DNA of 64,000 nucleotides from Chloroflexota bacterium (GTDB lineage Bacteria; Chloroflexota; Anaerolineae; UBA4142; SHND01), in contig SHND01000017.1 in NCBI GenBank assembly GCA_004295045.1, positions 97,662-161,661 on the forward strand. The letters are read 5' to 3'. This document shows positions 1 to 9,168 of the stretch, piece by piece. The number at the start of each line of letters is the position of its first letter. Position 1 is the stretch's first letter. The notes under the pieces were generated by a model, which saw nothing but the letters and a program-made list of their open reading frames with translations, did no database searches and was not told where the DNA came from. The position numbers and the translations under genes are program-made.

Positions 1-424
1 CGGTGAACGCTGCGGCTTCATTGTCCTCCACGAGCACGCCGACTGCCGCCTTGCCGCCATCAATTTCCTTGCCGATGCGGTCAAGGTCATCTTTCGACAT
101 GCCGAGGTGTTTGTGGAAAAATCCGCCAACGATCCCGCCGCCGACCGCGCCGCCAAGCACCCCGGGCAACAGACTCAAGCCGCCGGTCGGGATTGCGGCG
201 ACGATGCCAAGAATCGCGCCGATGCCCGCGCCTTTGCCCCAAGCGCGTGGACCGAGCAGTTCCTGTTTGACCTTGCCTTTGTCGTCTTTGACGAGTACGC
301 CCACCGCACCCGCCTTGACCTCCTTGTTCGCCTTGTCCCATTGTTTGAGCGCGTCCGCCGCTTGCTTGGCGGCTTGCTCGTTGTCGAACAAGGCAAGGAC
401 TAGCTGTTTGTTCTTTTGTGCCAT
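1..424 (-). CDS. DUF1269-type membrane-associated protein, 3' end cut by window edge
   Basis: The reading frame stays open to the window edge, so the C-terminus is missing; about 141 residues are visible. It begins MAQKNKQLVLALFDNEQAA, followed by an alpha/beta-like first half and a central Gly/Ala-rich hydrophobic stretch (about residues 75-110) that looks like a glycine-zipper membrane insert. After it comes a KHLGMSKDDLDRIGKEI segment and the start of a second copy of the 'VGVLVEDNEAA' motif. This layout is typical of DUF1269 proteins, whose function is unknown. The start is fixed by GGAGGT seven bases upstream of the ATG. Confidence 0.8.
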   Translation of the reverse strand, partial: MAQKNKQLVLALFDNEQAAKQAADALKQWDKANKEVKAGAVGVLVKDDKGKVKQELLGPRAWGKGAGIGAILGIVAAIPTGGLSLLPGVLGGAVGGGIVGGFFHKHLGMSKDDLDRIGKEIDGGKAAVGVLVEDNEAAAFT

Positions 425-561
425 ACTTGACCTCCAAATAGAGTAGTGTGCTTTTGTTCAGTAACCGACTGAACTCGTTTTCGCGACGCGCCTTATTTGC
501 CGCCTATCGCGGGGACAGGCTCGATTTGAATTAAACTCGTTGTCAAGATTCTCCCTTTATC

Positions 562-831
562 CTACTTGTTCTCATCGAGAGCGAGCTGCTCGACGTACAA
601 TAGCGTGTGTCCAAAATCATACAAATGGCTCAACAAACCAAAGAGTGTTGCCTGATCTGTATCGTGCAGACAGAGGGTTGTGATAGGAGCCAAGTTGGGG
701 CGAATATCAACGATAATCGAAATCTCGTCGAAATAATTCAAATAGCGGGCGCTCACGTTTTCGAGAACGCGCACGAGATACGTCGCCCGGCAGCTGCCTG
801 CGAGATGGAGTGACTCTGCAGATTGATTCAT
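562..831 (-). CDS. Small uncharacterised protein (89 aa) downstream of MalT-like regulator
   Basis: The 89-residue frame starts MNQSAESLHLAG. Its core, with 'LENVSARYLNYFDEISI' followed by 'DTDQATLFGLLSHLYDFGHTLL', resembles short proteins I have seen encoded near MalT-type LuxR genes in Anaerolineae, where a 'DQAALHGLL.+.RDLGL.LLSV'-like tail recurs. No catalytic motif or membrane segment is visible. A longer in-frame extension exists upstream but crosses the terminator of the regulator gene and is not credible. The ATG at 831 has no strong ribosome-binding site. The function is unknown, and the family link is recalled rather than searched. Confidence 0.6.
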   Translation of the reverse strand: MNQSAESLHLAGSCRATYLVRVLENVSARYLNYFDEISIIVDIRPNLAPITTLCLHDTDQATLFGLLSHLYDFGHTLLYVEQLALDENK

Positions 832-911
832 CTGATACGGCGCACCGAAACATGGCTGGAGCCGGACACGGCGAGCATTCGACGCGCGGTATGAATATAG
901 CAGGTGATGGA

Positions 912-940
912 GAAAAAAAATTCCCCCAACTTGGGGGAAT
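912..940 (-). terminator. Intrinsic terminator of the MalT-like regulator gene
   Basis: A perfect TTCCCCC/GGGGGAA stem with a five-base loop (921-939) is followed, in minus-strand reading, by eight T residues. It lies 25 bp beyond the regulator stop codon and separates that gene from the small protein downstream. Confidence 0.85.
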
Positions 941-964
941 CTTGTAGAGAGCAACCGTTGAAGG

Positions 965-3703
965 TTACACGCCGGGAGCCGCTGGAAATGTGGCTGATTT
1001 TTCGAGGATGCCAAATGCGAGCGCGACGCGGACGGCTTCGTCGCGGCTGTTGACGCCCAACTTGCTGTAAAGTCGGTGGGTGTGCGTTTTGATGGTCGAA
1101 GGTGAGACCATGAGTTGCGCGGCGATTTCGTTGCGCGACATGCGCCGCGTCAGTCCTTCCAATACTTGCAGTTCCCGTATAGTGAGCGGTTCGATATTTC
1201 GTATCTCGCCGTCAAGTTCCATTTTCGACATGCTTGGTTTCGCATGGATGCGTGGGCGCGCGTGTGATGGAAACGCCGCGAGAATCTGTTGAACGTATGG
1301 GGGCATGAAACGGCGCGTCAAAAGCAAATCGAGCAAGCGCGCCATCGCGGGACCGAGGTCAACGTATGTTCGGATGAATTTGTGCGGCGCGGCGAGGGTA
1401 AGGGACTGCTGTAACGTATCAAGCGCGGCGGCGGTTTGTCTGGCAGCATCCAGCGCCAATGCCTTGAGCGCGTAGAGCGCGATTTGACGCCATGGATTGT
1501 GGATGGTTTGGACATGTTCGAGCAGCGCATTCGTTTCGTCGAGGGCGGCGCGCAGGTGTGCTGAATTGTGACTTGTCAACAGCGCGCGAATCTGCGTAAG
1601 ATGCGGCTCGATTTCAAAGAGCGGGTACGGCTTGGGATCAAACGTGACGCCGGTTGCCCAACGCAAAGCGCGTTCGCTGTCTCCTTGCATCAGTGCAAGA
1701 CGCGCGCGGTAGGCGCCCGTCAGCAACAGGTACACTCCGCCCCCAATCTCATCTGCAAAAGTTTCAAGCAGTTCAAAGGTGGCTCGTGCGCGCTCGGTCA
1801 AGCCTTGCGCTTGCTGCGTTAACGCCAGCCAGGCGAGTCCTTCATAACAAGCGCGAACATGCCCGGTGTAACGCAGTTCTGCGGCGATGGAGAAAACCTG
1901 CGCGGCGCGCTCCAGGTTATTCAACTCGTAATGCGCCAGTCCCAAGAAATAATGCGCCCACGGGGTGCTCAAGGGCAGGTTGTCCTTGTTGAGTCGCAGC
2001 AAATCTTTGGCTGTGGTTATTACATTGCCCAAGTCAGCGCGACTCAGATATCTTGCGCACAATCCAACCATCACGCGCGAGCTGAATGAGGGTGACACAC
2101 CAAAATCTTGTTTGAGCGCATCGCTAAACAATCGGTTGGCAATCTCCTCCTTACCCAACATTTCGTAGGCATGGGCTCGGTAGAAGACGGCATTCCCGCG
2201 GGCATTCCCAAAATCGAGAGGAACATTTTCAAATACACGCTCGGCGTATTCGATTGCCTGTTCGGGCTGGCAAGTAAAGTACGCCAGCGCGGACTGAAAA
2301 TATGCGAGGTCGCCGGCGTAGCGGCGGCGGCGCGCCGGACTGAGGTCTGGCATGTCGGCGAGACGCCGTCCTGCCTCGCTCATTAGAGCTGCCGCCGCGC
2401 GCACCTTGAACTGGAACGACAAGAGCCAGATACGCGCCATGACGAGTTCGATGCGTTCTTCCAGCACTTGAGGCGGAAATAAAGGGAGCCACGATTCGAG
2501 AAGCGGACGCGCCATCTCGCGGTCAATGGCATCATAGAGATTTGCTTCAACCAACTGCGCGCCGCCGTCATAATCGCGCGCGCGCAGTGCGTGTTGAATC
2601 GCCTCGGTCACGAAACCTTGCTGTGCGTACCAGAAGCTTGCGCGCCGATGCAGCTGAAGGATGGTCGCTTTGCCGCACTCTGCGCGCGCGCGGCCGCGCA
2701 AGAAATCGCGCAGCAGATGATGATAACGATACCATTCTTGCTCGCCTGAAATCGCATTGACCAGCTCATTCCGTAAGAGCTGCTGCACGAGCGCGCGCGT
2801 GTCCTCGCCGTGCTGCCATTCCAGCACCGCGTCCGCGAGTTCGATGGTGAATCGGTCGAGGACAGAGCTCTTGAGCAAAAATTCTTGCAGGGCAGGTGAC
2901 TGCTGCGCCCAAATCTCGTCCAGGAAATAATCCATCAAGTAGCGATTGCCCGAGATGCTGATTTCTTTGATGACATCTTGCGGTTTGGTCCCGGCGCGAA
3001 TTGCCAGCGCGGCAAAGCGCAAGGCGGTGACCCAACCCTCTGTGCGCGCTGCCAGCTGCTGCATGATTTCTTCCGAAAGATCGCCGCCGACCGCGCATCT
3101 CAAAAAGGCACACGCCTCGTCCGGGGTAAAGCGCAAATCCCGCGAGCGCACCTGATACAACTGTCCCTGCCCGCGGAGGCGCGCAAGCGGCATGGGTAAA
3201 TCTATGCGCGTTGCGACCACGAGATGCAGGAGCGTCGGCATGTTGTGAAAGAGCTGCTCCATGAACTGCTGCACAGCGGGATTTTTGATCAAGTGATAAT
3301 CGTCGAGAGTGAGGATGAATTCGCCGGGGAGTTCGGAAATCTGATCACAGAGCAATGTTCCCAATCGTCGAGGGTCGCTCGACTGCGGACCGTTCAGCAA
3401 AGCGTGAAACGCGTTCAACGCGCCGGGGAACAATGTGCGGATCGCTGCCAGGAGCGAGGAGGCGAATCGGTTCAGGTCATTGTCATCCTCTTCGAGCGAA
3501 ACCCAGCACGCGGGGAGAGGAACGCGGGCAAGCCACTCTTCCAATAACGTGGACTTGCCATAACCTGCGGGCGCCGAAACAAGAACAATTGGAGCAGTGA
3601 GAGCTGCGTTTAGGATATCGAAGAGACGTGGACGACTGATTAACTCTTGAGGTAAACGTGGAGGAACCAGTTTGGCGCGGGCGATTAGGGTAACGGGATC
3701 CAT
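965..3703 (-). CDS. MalT-type ATP-dependent LuxR family transcriptional regulator
   Basis: This 912-residue protein has the STAND/MalT architecture. An NTPase domain carries Walker A GYGKST (residues 47-52) and Walker B-like FILTLDDYH. A winged-helix segment follows, then a long helical TPR-like region (about 400-820). A C-terminal LuxR DNA-binding domain (LTIRELQVLEGL to the end) includes the recognition helix SPSTIKTHTHRLYSKLG. Members normally bind an inducer and ATP, oligomerise and activate transcription. The target and ligand cannot be read from sequence. The neighbouring transporter is transcribed toward it and is a possible but unproven target. Length and domain order are complete. 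Confidence 0.93.
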   Translation of the reverse strand: MDPVTLIARAKLVPPRLPQELISRPRLFDILNAALTAPIVLVSAPAGYGKSTLLEEWLARVPLPACWVSLEEDDNDLNRFASSLLAAIRTLFPGALNAFHALLNGPQSSDPRRLGTLLCDQISELPGEFILTLDDYHLIKNPAVQQFMEQLFHNMPTLLHLVVATRIDLPMPLARLRGQGQLYQVRSRDLRFTPDEACAFLRCAVGGDLSEEIMQQLAARTEGWVTALRFAALAIRAGTKPQDVIKEISISGNRYLMDYFLDEIWAQQSPALQEFLLKSSVLDRFTIELADAVLEWQHGEDTRALVQQLLRNELVNAISGEQEWYRYHHLLRDFLRGRARAECGKATILQLHRRASFWYAQQGFVTEAIQHALRARDYDGGAQLVEANLYDAIDREMARPLLESWLPLFPPQVLEERIELVMARIWLLSFQFKVRAAAALMSEAGRRLADMPDLSPARRRRYAGDLAYFQSALAYFTCQPEQAIEYAERVFENVPLDFGNARGNAVFYRAHAYEMLGKEEIANRLFSDALKQDFGVSPSFSSRVMVGLCARYLSRADLGNVITTAKDLLRLNKDNLPLSTPWAHYFLGLAHYELNNLERAAQVFSIAAELRYTGHVRACYEGLAWLALTQQAQGLTERARATFELLETFADEIGGGVYLLLTGAYRARLALMQGDSERALRWATGVTFDPKPYPLFEIEPHLTQIRALLTSHNSAHLRAALDETNALLEHVQTIHNPWRQIALYALKALALDAARQTAAALDTLQQSLTLAAPHKFIRTYVDLGPAMARLLDLLLTRRFMPPYVQQILAAFPSHARPRIHAKPSMSKMELDGEIRNIEPLTIRELQVLEGLTRRMSRNEIAAQLMVSPSTIKTHTHRLYSKLGVNSRDEAVRVALAFGILEKSATFPAAPGV

Positions 3704-3734
3704 GGCAAGGTGACACCGCTAACGGTGCAACTTT

Positions 3735-3761
3735 ATTATATCAATCATTTCTTGAATTCAA
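3735..3761 (-). promoter_or_regulatory. Candidate promoter of the MalT-like regulator
   Basis: In minus-strand reading a TATAAT (3735-3740) lies 32 bp upstream of the regulator ATG, with TTGAAT (3756-3761) 15 bp further upstream. The spacing is short, so the -35 assignment is weak. Confidence 0.4.
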
Positions 3762-3783
3762 ATGTGCGCCGTTTAGAAATTTT

Positions 3784-4671
3784 TCACTCTACCTTGCCAT
3801 TAATACTTTGCGCCTCACTCTGCGCTTGCCCTGCGCGTGCCATGACCAATGCCGCGATGGTTGAAACGATGATCGCCGCCAGCCCATACGTGACGACTGT
3901 CGCCGTGACAAAGGGCAGGGCGCGGTACATTTCGTTAGCGATCAAAAGCGCGGCGGCGCTGGAGCGCACGATTGCCGTCACTGCCACCGTCCGCCGACTT
4001 GCGGTTTTTGGTCCGCCAAAGAGATAGCCCAGTCCCAAACTTATGAGCTGGATGCCCAAGATCAAAAGCATCGTCCACGAAAGCACCAGCGCGGCAAGCG
4101 CTTCGCGATAAAGCAGAATGCCAGAGACAACCAAGATCGCCAAAAAGAGGACGGTTGCGCGCATCGCGCGGCGCGCCCATTTCCCACGCTGCGCTTTCAA
4201 GAATTGCCTGAGGACCAAGCCCAACGCCAATGGCAGGAGAATATACAGAACGAGCGCGGCAATGATTTGAAAAATTTCCGCGGGTCCAAACGGCAAAAAA
4301 ATCCCCAACCAGAACGGAATCGTTACCAGCCGCGTCAGCTGCAAAACTGTCACCAGCGCCACCGCGTATGCCATGTCCCCCTGCGCGAGCTGTGAGGCGG
4401 CCAGCCCGTAAGGTCCGCCCGCCGCTGACGCCACCAACAAAATCCCGATGGCAACTCCCGGTTCGATGCCGAGATTGCGCGTGAGGAACCAAACTCCCAA
4501 CGGGATAATGACGAGATTTACAAAGAGCGCCTTGAACATCATGCGCCCGCGCAGGAATGAGTCGCCCAGTTCTTTGGGCGAGAGTACGAGCCCCATCCGC
4601 AGTGAAGTCGCCCAGAGAACGGCGGCAAGCGAGATGTTGTATGTGATTTGAAAGAGTTGGTCGAAACTCAT
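3784..4671 (-). CDS. Bile acid:sodium symporter (BASS)-like membrane transporter
   Basis: The 295-residue protein is almost entirely hydrophobic and has about nine to ten transmembrane segments. The central 'LLVASAAGGPYGLAASQLA' stretch, with small and polar residues between helices, matches the crossover region of the BASS/ACR3/SBF fold. Such proteins are sodium-coupled carriers of organic anions, or arsenite exporters in the ACR3 branch. The conserved ACR3 cysteine region is not recognisable, so an arsenite role is not supported. The gene sits downstream of the multicopper oxidase, but a good terminator lies between them, so it is probably a separate unit. Confidence 0.75.
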   Translation of the reverse strand: MSFDQLFQITYNISLAAVLWATSLRMGLVLSPKELGDSFLRGRMMFKALFVNLVIIPLGVWFLTRNLGIEPGVAIGILLVASAAGGPYGLAASQLAQGDMAYAVALVTVLQLTRLVTIPFWLGIFLPFGPAEIFQIIAALVLYILLPLALGLVLRQFLKAQRGKWARRAMRATVLFLAILVVSGILLYREALAALVLSWTMLLILGIQLISLGLGYLFGGPKTASRRTVAVTAIVRSSAAALLIANEMYRALPFVTATVVTYGLAAIIVSTIAALVMARAGQAQSEAQSINGKVE

Positions 4672-4743
4672 CTCGGATTTGATCGCTCGCGTGAGTGTTC
4701 AACAGTCAGATTGGTCGCGGCGCGCTTGATCTGTTTTCTCGCA

Positions 4744-4782
4744 CAAAAAAATTCTGCCCGCTTGCAAGCCGACAGAATTTTA
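4744..4782 (-). terminator. Intrinsic terminator of the multicopper oxidase gene
   Basis: A stem formed by AAATTCTG and CAGAATTT, extended by CTTGCAAG at the tip with mismatches, is followed by a T run in minus-strand reading. It lies about 60 bp beyond the oxidase stop. Confidence 0.8.
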
Positions 4783-4839
4783 TGCAGAAAGTCAGAAACG
4801 TAAAGAAAAAAAAGTGCTTGTTGTTCAATCAAGTTATCG

Positions 4840-5895
4840 TTACGTCTCATTCACAATGAGCGCCGTCACCATACCAAACATGCCGTGCGGCGATTCGGCG
4901 TGAGTGAGAATGTGGCAATGAAATGCCCACACGCCGGGTTCGTTCGCTTGAATGATCACGTCGTAACGTTCGCCGGGCGCGATGTTCAGCACATCGGCTT
5001 TGTACGGGGCAGGGAGCGGATATCCATCCTTGTGTGTCACGTCCATGTAGTAGCCGTGCAAATGCATCGGGTGAATTTGCAATCCTTCGTTCATGAAACG
5101 CACGCGCACCTTCTCGCCCTTTTTCGCCATGATCGCGCCGGTGGCGGGAAAACTTTTGCCGTTGATCGTAAGTCCAACGTTATAGTCATTCAAGATCATC
5201 GCGTAATCGCTGTCGTGCGCGGGTTCGGCGCTTTTGTCTTTCGGCTCGATGATAAAGGCGCCGAGCAGTCCGCGCGTCACTTGATCCGCCGCGTTATGAT
5301 GCGAATGGTACATGTGACTGCCGGGATTTTTTGCCGGAAATTCGTACGTAAAGGATTCGCCGGGTCTGATCGGCGGCTGGGTGACGTACGGCACACCGTC
5401 CATTTTATTTGGCAGATGGATGCCGTGCCAGTGAATGGAAGAACTTTGCGGTAAATCATTTTTCACATTAAAGCGCAGTTTGTCGCCTTCGGTGACGCGA
5501 ATCTCGGGTCCGGGAATAATCCCATTGTAAGCAAAGCCGTCCACCGTTGTCCCCGGCTGAACTTCCCACTTGACCGGCGTCATTGTGATTTCAAATACTT
5601 TGGTGTCGCCATCCATCGTATAAGGCATCAATTGCGACCAAAATGTTTTGTTATTCTGTTCGAGATTTTTCACAAAATCATTGACGCCTTGCTCATGCAG
5701 TACGTCCATTTCGGCGGCAGCTTGCGCCGCGTCCGGCGTCGCCGTAGCAGCTGCTGTCGCTTGAGCTCCCGTCGTCGTGGATTGTTGTTGAACGGCAGGA
5801 AGAGGAGGCGTGGCGCACGCGGCGATGCCCAAGCCCAAACTGGTCGCCCCCGCAATCGTCAAAAATTTGCGGCGGTTCATATTTTCGTCAGACAT
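4840..5895 (-). CDS. Two-domain multicopper oxidase, Tat-exported
   Basis: The 351-residue protein begins with a twin-arginine signal (NRRKFL at 7-12), and a lipobox-like GIAAC follows at 23-27, so it may be a Tat lipoprotein. All four copper-binding motifs are present: HWHG (155-158), HSHH (197-200), HPMHLHG (275-281) and HCHILTH (326-332). Two cupredoxin domains plus a Ser/Thr/Ala-rich linker give the small two-domain laccase layout. Such enzymes oxidise phenolics or metal ions outside the membrane and reduce oxygen to water. It follows the receiver-domain gene with a 12-bp gap, suggesting co-transcription. The substrate is unknown. Confidence 0.9.
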   Translation of the reverse strand: MSDENMNRRKFLTIAGATSLGLGIAACATPPLPAVQQQSTTTGAQATAAATATPDAAQAAAEMDVLHEQGVNDFVKNLEQNNKTFWSQLMPYTMDGDTKVFEITMTPVKWEVQPGTTVDGFAYNGIIPGPEIRVTEGDKLRFNVKNDLPQSSSIHWHGIHLPNKMDGVPYVTQPPIRPGESFTYEFPAKNPGSHMYHSHHNAADQVTRGLLGAFIIEPKDKSAEPAHDSDYAMILNDYNVGLTINGKSFPATGAIMAKKGEKVRVRFMNEGLQIHPMHLHGYYMDVTHKDGYPLPAPYKADVLNIAPGERYDVIIQANEPGVWAFHCHILTHAESPHGMFGMVTALIVNET

Positions 5896-5907
5896 TCTGA
5901 TTTCCTC

Positions 5908-6306
5908 TCAAAGATTTTGGGAATGTTTTTCGTTGGTGTGTGCGGCGGCGAGGTGCAAGACTTCAATCAGTTTGTGCGATTCAATTCCTTTATTCAAGAT
6001 GAAACGCACTCCCAGTTTGCCAAGTTCGATGGTTTGTGCGGTGTCGCTGAAAGCGGTGAGTACGACAATCTCGGTATCGGGCAGGTCCGCGCGCAAACGG
6101 CGAATTGCATCTAACCCCAAGCCGTCGCTCATCATTGGGTCCATCAAGATGAGGCGCGGGTGTGTTTCGTTGGCGAGACGGAGCGCTGACGCGCTGTTGT
6201 CCGCGAGTCCGACAATTTCCAAGTCCTGTTCGCGGTCCAACCGCGCCAACACTTGTGTGCGTACTTGTTCGTGTTCGTCGGCGAGCAAAATGGGAATGCG
6301 TTCCAT
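5908..6306 (-). CDS. Stand-alone response regulator receiver protein
   Basis: The 132-residue protein is a single CheY-like receiver domain with no output domain. Acidic residues at D10/E11, the phospho-acceptor D56 (LILMDPMM), T86 and K108 (ILNKG) are in place, so phosphorylation is expected to work. It lies 12 bp upstream of the multicopper oxidase and about 100 bp downstream of the histidine kinase gene, all on the minus strand. The likely role is as a phosphorelay partner or sink for that kinase, shared with the divergent NarL-type regulator. That is inference from position only. Confidence 0.88.
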   Translation of the reverse strand: MERIPILLADEHEQVRTQVLARLDREQDLEIVGLADNSASALRLANETHPRLILMDPMMSDGLGLDAIRRLRADLPDTEIVVLTAFSDTAQTIELGKLGVRFILNKGIESHKLIEVLHLAAAHTNEKHSQNL

Positions 6307-6410
6307 TATCGCAGAGTATAAAAGATGGGCAAAATTGAATTAAGGGGCAGATGTCACGTGATAAAAGGGACAGGGTTAGCGCAGCAAGTCTGAATGCGAT
6401 GCCCACAAGC

Positions 6411-7775
6411 TTATGGATTGCACACAGGAATTTTCAAAATTACACTGGTGCCTTTTTCTTTGCCGCGTTCGATGCACAAATCGCCGCCGGCAGCGCGGGC
6501 GCGCTCGCGCATGTTGGGCAGTCCATTGCCCCCATCCGCGCTCGCAGCATCCGTGATGCCAATGCCATTGTCCTGAATTAGCAAAACGACCGCATCGGCG
6601 TCGCGCACGAGGTCCAATTCCACCTGACTGGCGCGCGCGTGTTTGCGCACATTGGTCAATGCCTCTTGCGCGACGTGCAAGATTTCCACCGTTTGTTCCG
6701 GCGAAAGCAGATTCGGTTCGAGGTTGTCGGCGGTGAGATTCACATCCAAAAATGTGTTGGCGCGCAAATCACGCGCGAGCTCTTCCAGTCCGCGTTTTAG
6801 ATCGCGTCCTTGAAAGCGTTGCGGGCGGAGATCCAGAATGTAATTGCGAATATCGCGGATGACGTCGTTCAAATCCAAGATCGCTTGATGCACGCGCGCT
6901 TGTGCGCTCTGCGGCTCTGCTTCGATGCGCGATTGCGCGTCCTCCAATTGCAGACCCACGGCGTAGATAGATTGAATAATGCCGTCGTGCAAATCCATGC
7001 CAAAGCGTTCGCGTTCTTGCAAAATGGCGAGCTGTTGTTTTTGCCGATAGAGCTGCGCGTTCTCGATCGCAATCGCCGCCTGCGTCGCAAACATTTCCAA
7101 CACCTCTTGGTCTTGAGCGGTAAAGGTGTTCGCTGTGCCATCGGCGGCGATTTTGTCCGTCATGTACAAATCGCCAATGACGCGTCCCTTGAAACGAATG
7201 GGCACACCGAGCAAAGAGGTCATGTGCGGATGATGCGGCGGAAAACCAATCGAACGCGGATCGCCTGCGATATTTGGAATCCGAATCGCTTTGCCATCGT
7301 GAATCAGCGCGCCAAGCAAACCGTGTCCGCGCGGAAAGGGACCCATCAAGGCGCGCTGCTCGGGCGTGATGCCTACGGTGACGAATTGTTCGATGTATTT
7401 GCCATCTTCTTCCAACACCCCTAACGCGCCATAGCGCGCCTTTACCAATTCGTGCGCCAAGTCCACCACTTTTTGTAGGACAGTACCGAGCTCCAATTCG
7501 GTGGTCAATGCCACCGCCGCATCATGCAGCGCTGCCAGCTGCTTGGAGCGCAGCTGCACCTCGTCCTCGCGTTCTTGGACAATATGAAAAACGAAATACG
7601 AAAAGATTGTCGCGCCCAACGCCATCGCGGCTAACTCAAAGAGTGCGGCTTGCCAGGTGAGAGAATTGGGGAATAAAAGAGAACGGACGGCGAGTACGCC
7701 CAACCAAAAGAGGACGGGCAAGATAATTGCCATCCAGCGCAAAGCGCGCGGCGAGATATTGAAACGTGATGTCAT
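6411..7775 (-). CDS. NarL-type sensor histidine kinase with GAF domain
   Basis: The protein has 454 residues from the ATG at 7775. Two N-terminal membrane helices (about 14-34 and 42-66) and a short coiled linker lead into a GAF domain (about 95-240). A HisKA_3 dimerisation domain follows with catalytic H263 in MDLHDGIIQS, then a HATPase_c domain with the late motif NGLPNMRERA. This is the DesK/NarX-type kinase organisation that normally pairs with LuxR-output response regulators, and such a regulator is encoded divergently 51 bp away. A TTG 30 bp upstream could also start translation, but the ATG has a better context. The signal sensed is unknown. Nearby copper and nitrite enzymes make redox or NO plausible. 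Confidence 0.9.
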   Translation of the reverse strand: MTSRFNISPRALRWMAIILPVLFWLGVLAVRSLLFPNSLTWQAALFELAAMALGATIFSYFVFHIVQEREDEVQLRSKQLAALHDAAVALTTELELGTVLQKVVDLAHELVKARYGALGVLEEDGKYIEQFVTVGITPEQRALMGPFPRGHGLLGALIHDGKAIRIPNIAGDPRSIGFPPHHPHMTSLLGVPIRFKGRVIGDLYMTDKIAADGTANTFTAQDQEVLEMFATQAAIAIENAQLYRQKQQLAILQERERFGMDLHDGIIQSIYAVGLQLEDAQSRIEAEPQSAQARVHQAILDLNDVIRDIRNYILDLRPQRFQGRDLKRGLEELARDLRANTFLDVNLTADNLEPNLLSPEQTVEILHVAQEALTNVRKHARASQVELDLVRDADAVVLLIQDNGIGITDAASADGGNGLPNMRERARAAGGDLCIERGKEKGTSVILKIPVCNP

Positions 7776-7826
7776 GTTATAATTTCCCAACTGAATTTTG
7801 CTCAAAAATTATAGCACGAGGATGAT

Positions 7827-8492
7827 ATGTCCAAGACAATGAAAATTCTGCTCGTGGATGACCACGAAGTTGTGCGGGTTGGATTGAAAACAGTTCTCTC
7901 GCGCAACGCGCAATTCCAAGTCGTTGCCGAAGCGGGCAATGCCACAGAGGCATTGGATCGGGTGGGGCGCTATCGTCCCGACGTGATCGTAATGGACATT
8001 CGCCTGCCGGGCAAAAATGGCATCGAAGCGACGCGCGAAATTCTCTCGCAATACCCCGAAACGAAAATCATTATGCTTACCTCGTACGCCGAAGATGATT
8101 TGTTGTTCGACGCGATTGCGGCGGGCGCATCGGGATATGTGTTGAAACAAATCGGCAGCAACGAGCTGGTGACCGCGCTGGAAAAAATCGGACGCGGCGA
8201 ATCGTTGGTTGATCCGGCGCTGATGCAAAAAGTTTTTGCGCGCGTGCGCGAAGCGTCGCGCAAAGCGGAGGACGAAGCGTTCGCCGACTTGTCCGACCAA
8301 GAATTAAAAATTCTCGCGCTCGTTGCCAAAGGCAAAACGAACAAAGAAATTGCGGATGTGGTATTCCTGAGCGAAAAGACAGTCCGTAACTACGTGAGTT
8401 CGATCTTGAGCAAATTGAATTTGTCCACGCGTTCCGAAGCCGCCGCGTACGCGGTGGCGCATCGAGTCCAAGACCATTTACCCACGGATTGA
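7827..8492 (+). CDS. NarL/FixJ family response regulator
   Basis: The 221-residue regulator has a receiver domain with phospho-acceptor D57 ([10 protein letters not shown]), switch residues in MLTSYAEDD, and lysine in VLKQIG. The C-terminal LuxR-type helix-turn-helix runs from [18 protein letters not shown] to the end, with recognition helix [22 protein letters not shown] precedes the ATG. It is divergent from the GAF kinase, and the two almost certainly form a two-component system sharing a 51-bp promoter region. Probable targets are neighbouring redox genes, but no binding site could be recognised. Confidence 0.93.
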   Translation: MSKTMKILLVDDHEVVRVGLKTVLSRNAQFQVVAEAGNATEALDRVGRYRPDVIVMDIRLPGKNGIEATREILSQYPETKIIMLTSYAEDDLLFDAIAAGASGYVLKQIGSNELVTALEKIGRGESLVDPALMQKVFARVREASRKAEDEAFADLSDQELKILALVAKGKTNKEIADVVFLSEKTVRNYVSSILSKLNLSTRSEAAAYAVAHRVQDHLPTD

Positions 8493-8525
8493 AAATGGAC
8501 GGTGTTCACCGTCCATTTTTATTTT
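8492..8525. terminator. Bidirectional intrinsic terminator between regulator and DoxX gene
   Basis: A perfect 13-bp stem (AAAATGGACGGTG with its complement at 8507-8519) and a tiny loop is followed by a T-rich run on the plus strand. It has A residues on the other side, so it can serve both convergent genes. Confidence 0.9.
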
Positions 8526-9100
8526 TAGGTTTTGGATTGATTTTGAAGCAGGTCTTGCGGCAACTGTCCCGGCGCCCACGGCGTCCCCAATTTTGGCAAG
8601 AGGTAGCGGTCCAAACCGTACCAGCCCGCAACTTTCCACGCGAGGACGAGCAAGATCTCCAAAATCAACAGCAATGGATTCGAGCTCACTGTCCCTGCGA
8701 GCAAAAAATTGAAATTCAAAATCGCGCCCGTGAACGCGCCAATCCCGACGAACGCGCCGAGCAGCATCGTCAAGCCGACGAATAATTCACCGGCGATGAC
8801 GAGTTTCGCAAACCAGGGCCACGCTTGAATGTTCAAAAGGTATTGAAGGAAACTTTCGTACACGTCGAAATAGATTCCGCTCGCAAGCGCTTTTTCCCAA
8901 AACCCTTTGAGCGCTTCACCGGTTTGTGACCACGCGGGATTATTTAATTTCCCCCATCCCGATGAAAGCCACACATACGCGAGATACAATCGAACAATCA
9001 GCCAAATCCACGCCGAGCGCGTATCGTCAAAGAGAAACATCGCAAACGGCGGGTCCGCAAACTTGACAGTTGTTTTGGGGTCGGGACTGAGAGCTTTCAT
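8525..9100 (-). CDS. DoxX family membrane protein, copy 1
   Basis: The 191-residue protein from the ATG at 9100 is preceded by GGAGGC. It has four hydrophobic helices, the DoxX signature 'LRLYLAYVWLSSGWGK'-like first helix, and the 'AGELFVGLTMLLGAFVGIGAF' and 'LLLILEILLVLAWKVAG' segments. DoxX/DoxD proteins are small quinone-linked or redox-associated membrane proteins; the best known is a subunit of thiosulfate:quinone oxidoreductase. No DoxA-like partner is visible here. It is clearly a paralogue of the next gene upstream, sharing the 'DPPFA-F-F' N-terminus and an 'LLP-LGTPW' C-terminus. Confidence 0.85.
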   Translation of the reverse strand: MKALSPDPKTTVKFADPPFAMFLFDDTRSAWIWLIVRLYLAYVWLSSGWGKLNNPAWSQTGEALKGFWEKALASGIYFDVYESFLQYLLNIQAWPWFAKLVIAGELFVGLTMLLGAFVGIGAFTGAILNFNFLLAGTVSSNPLLLILEILLVLAWKVAGWYGLDRYLLPKLGTPWAPGQLPQDLLQNQSKT

Positions 9101-9168
9101 GGCAGTTGCCTCCGGTTGAGAATGTGGATGCGTGAATGATACATCAATTTTGCAGTGAAACGCAACCA

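Noticed and set aside
3784..4671. ACR3 arsenite exporter
   Set aside because: The fold is related, but no ars genes are nearby and the ACR3 cysteine motif is not visible.
4840..5895. Second nitrite reductase
   Set aside because: It has the HWHG, HSH, HPxHxH and HCHxxxH motifs of an oxygen-reducing multicopper oxidase and lacks the NirK HNIDLH pattern.
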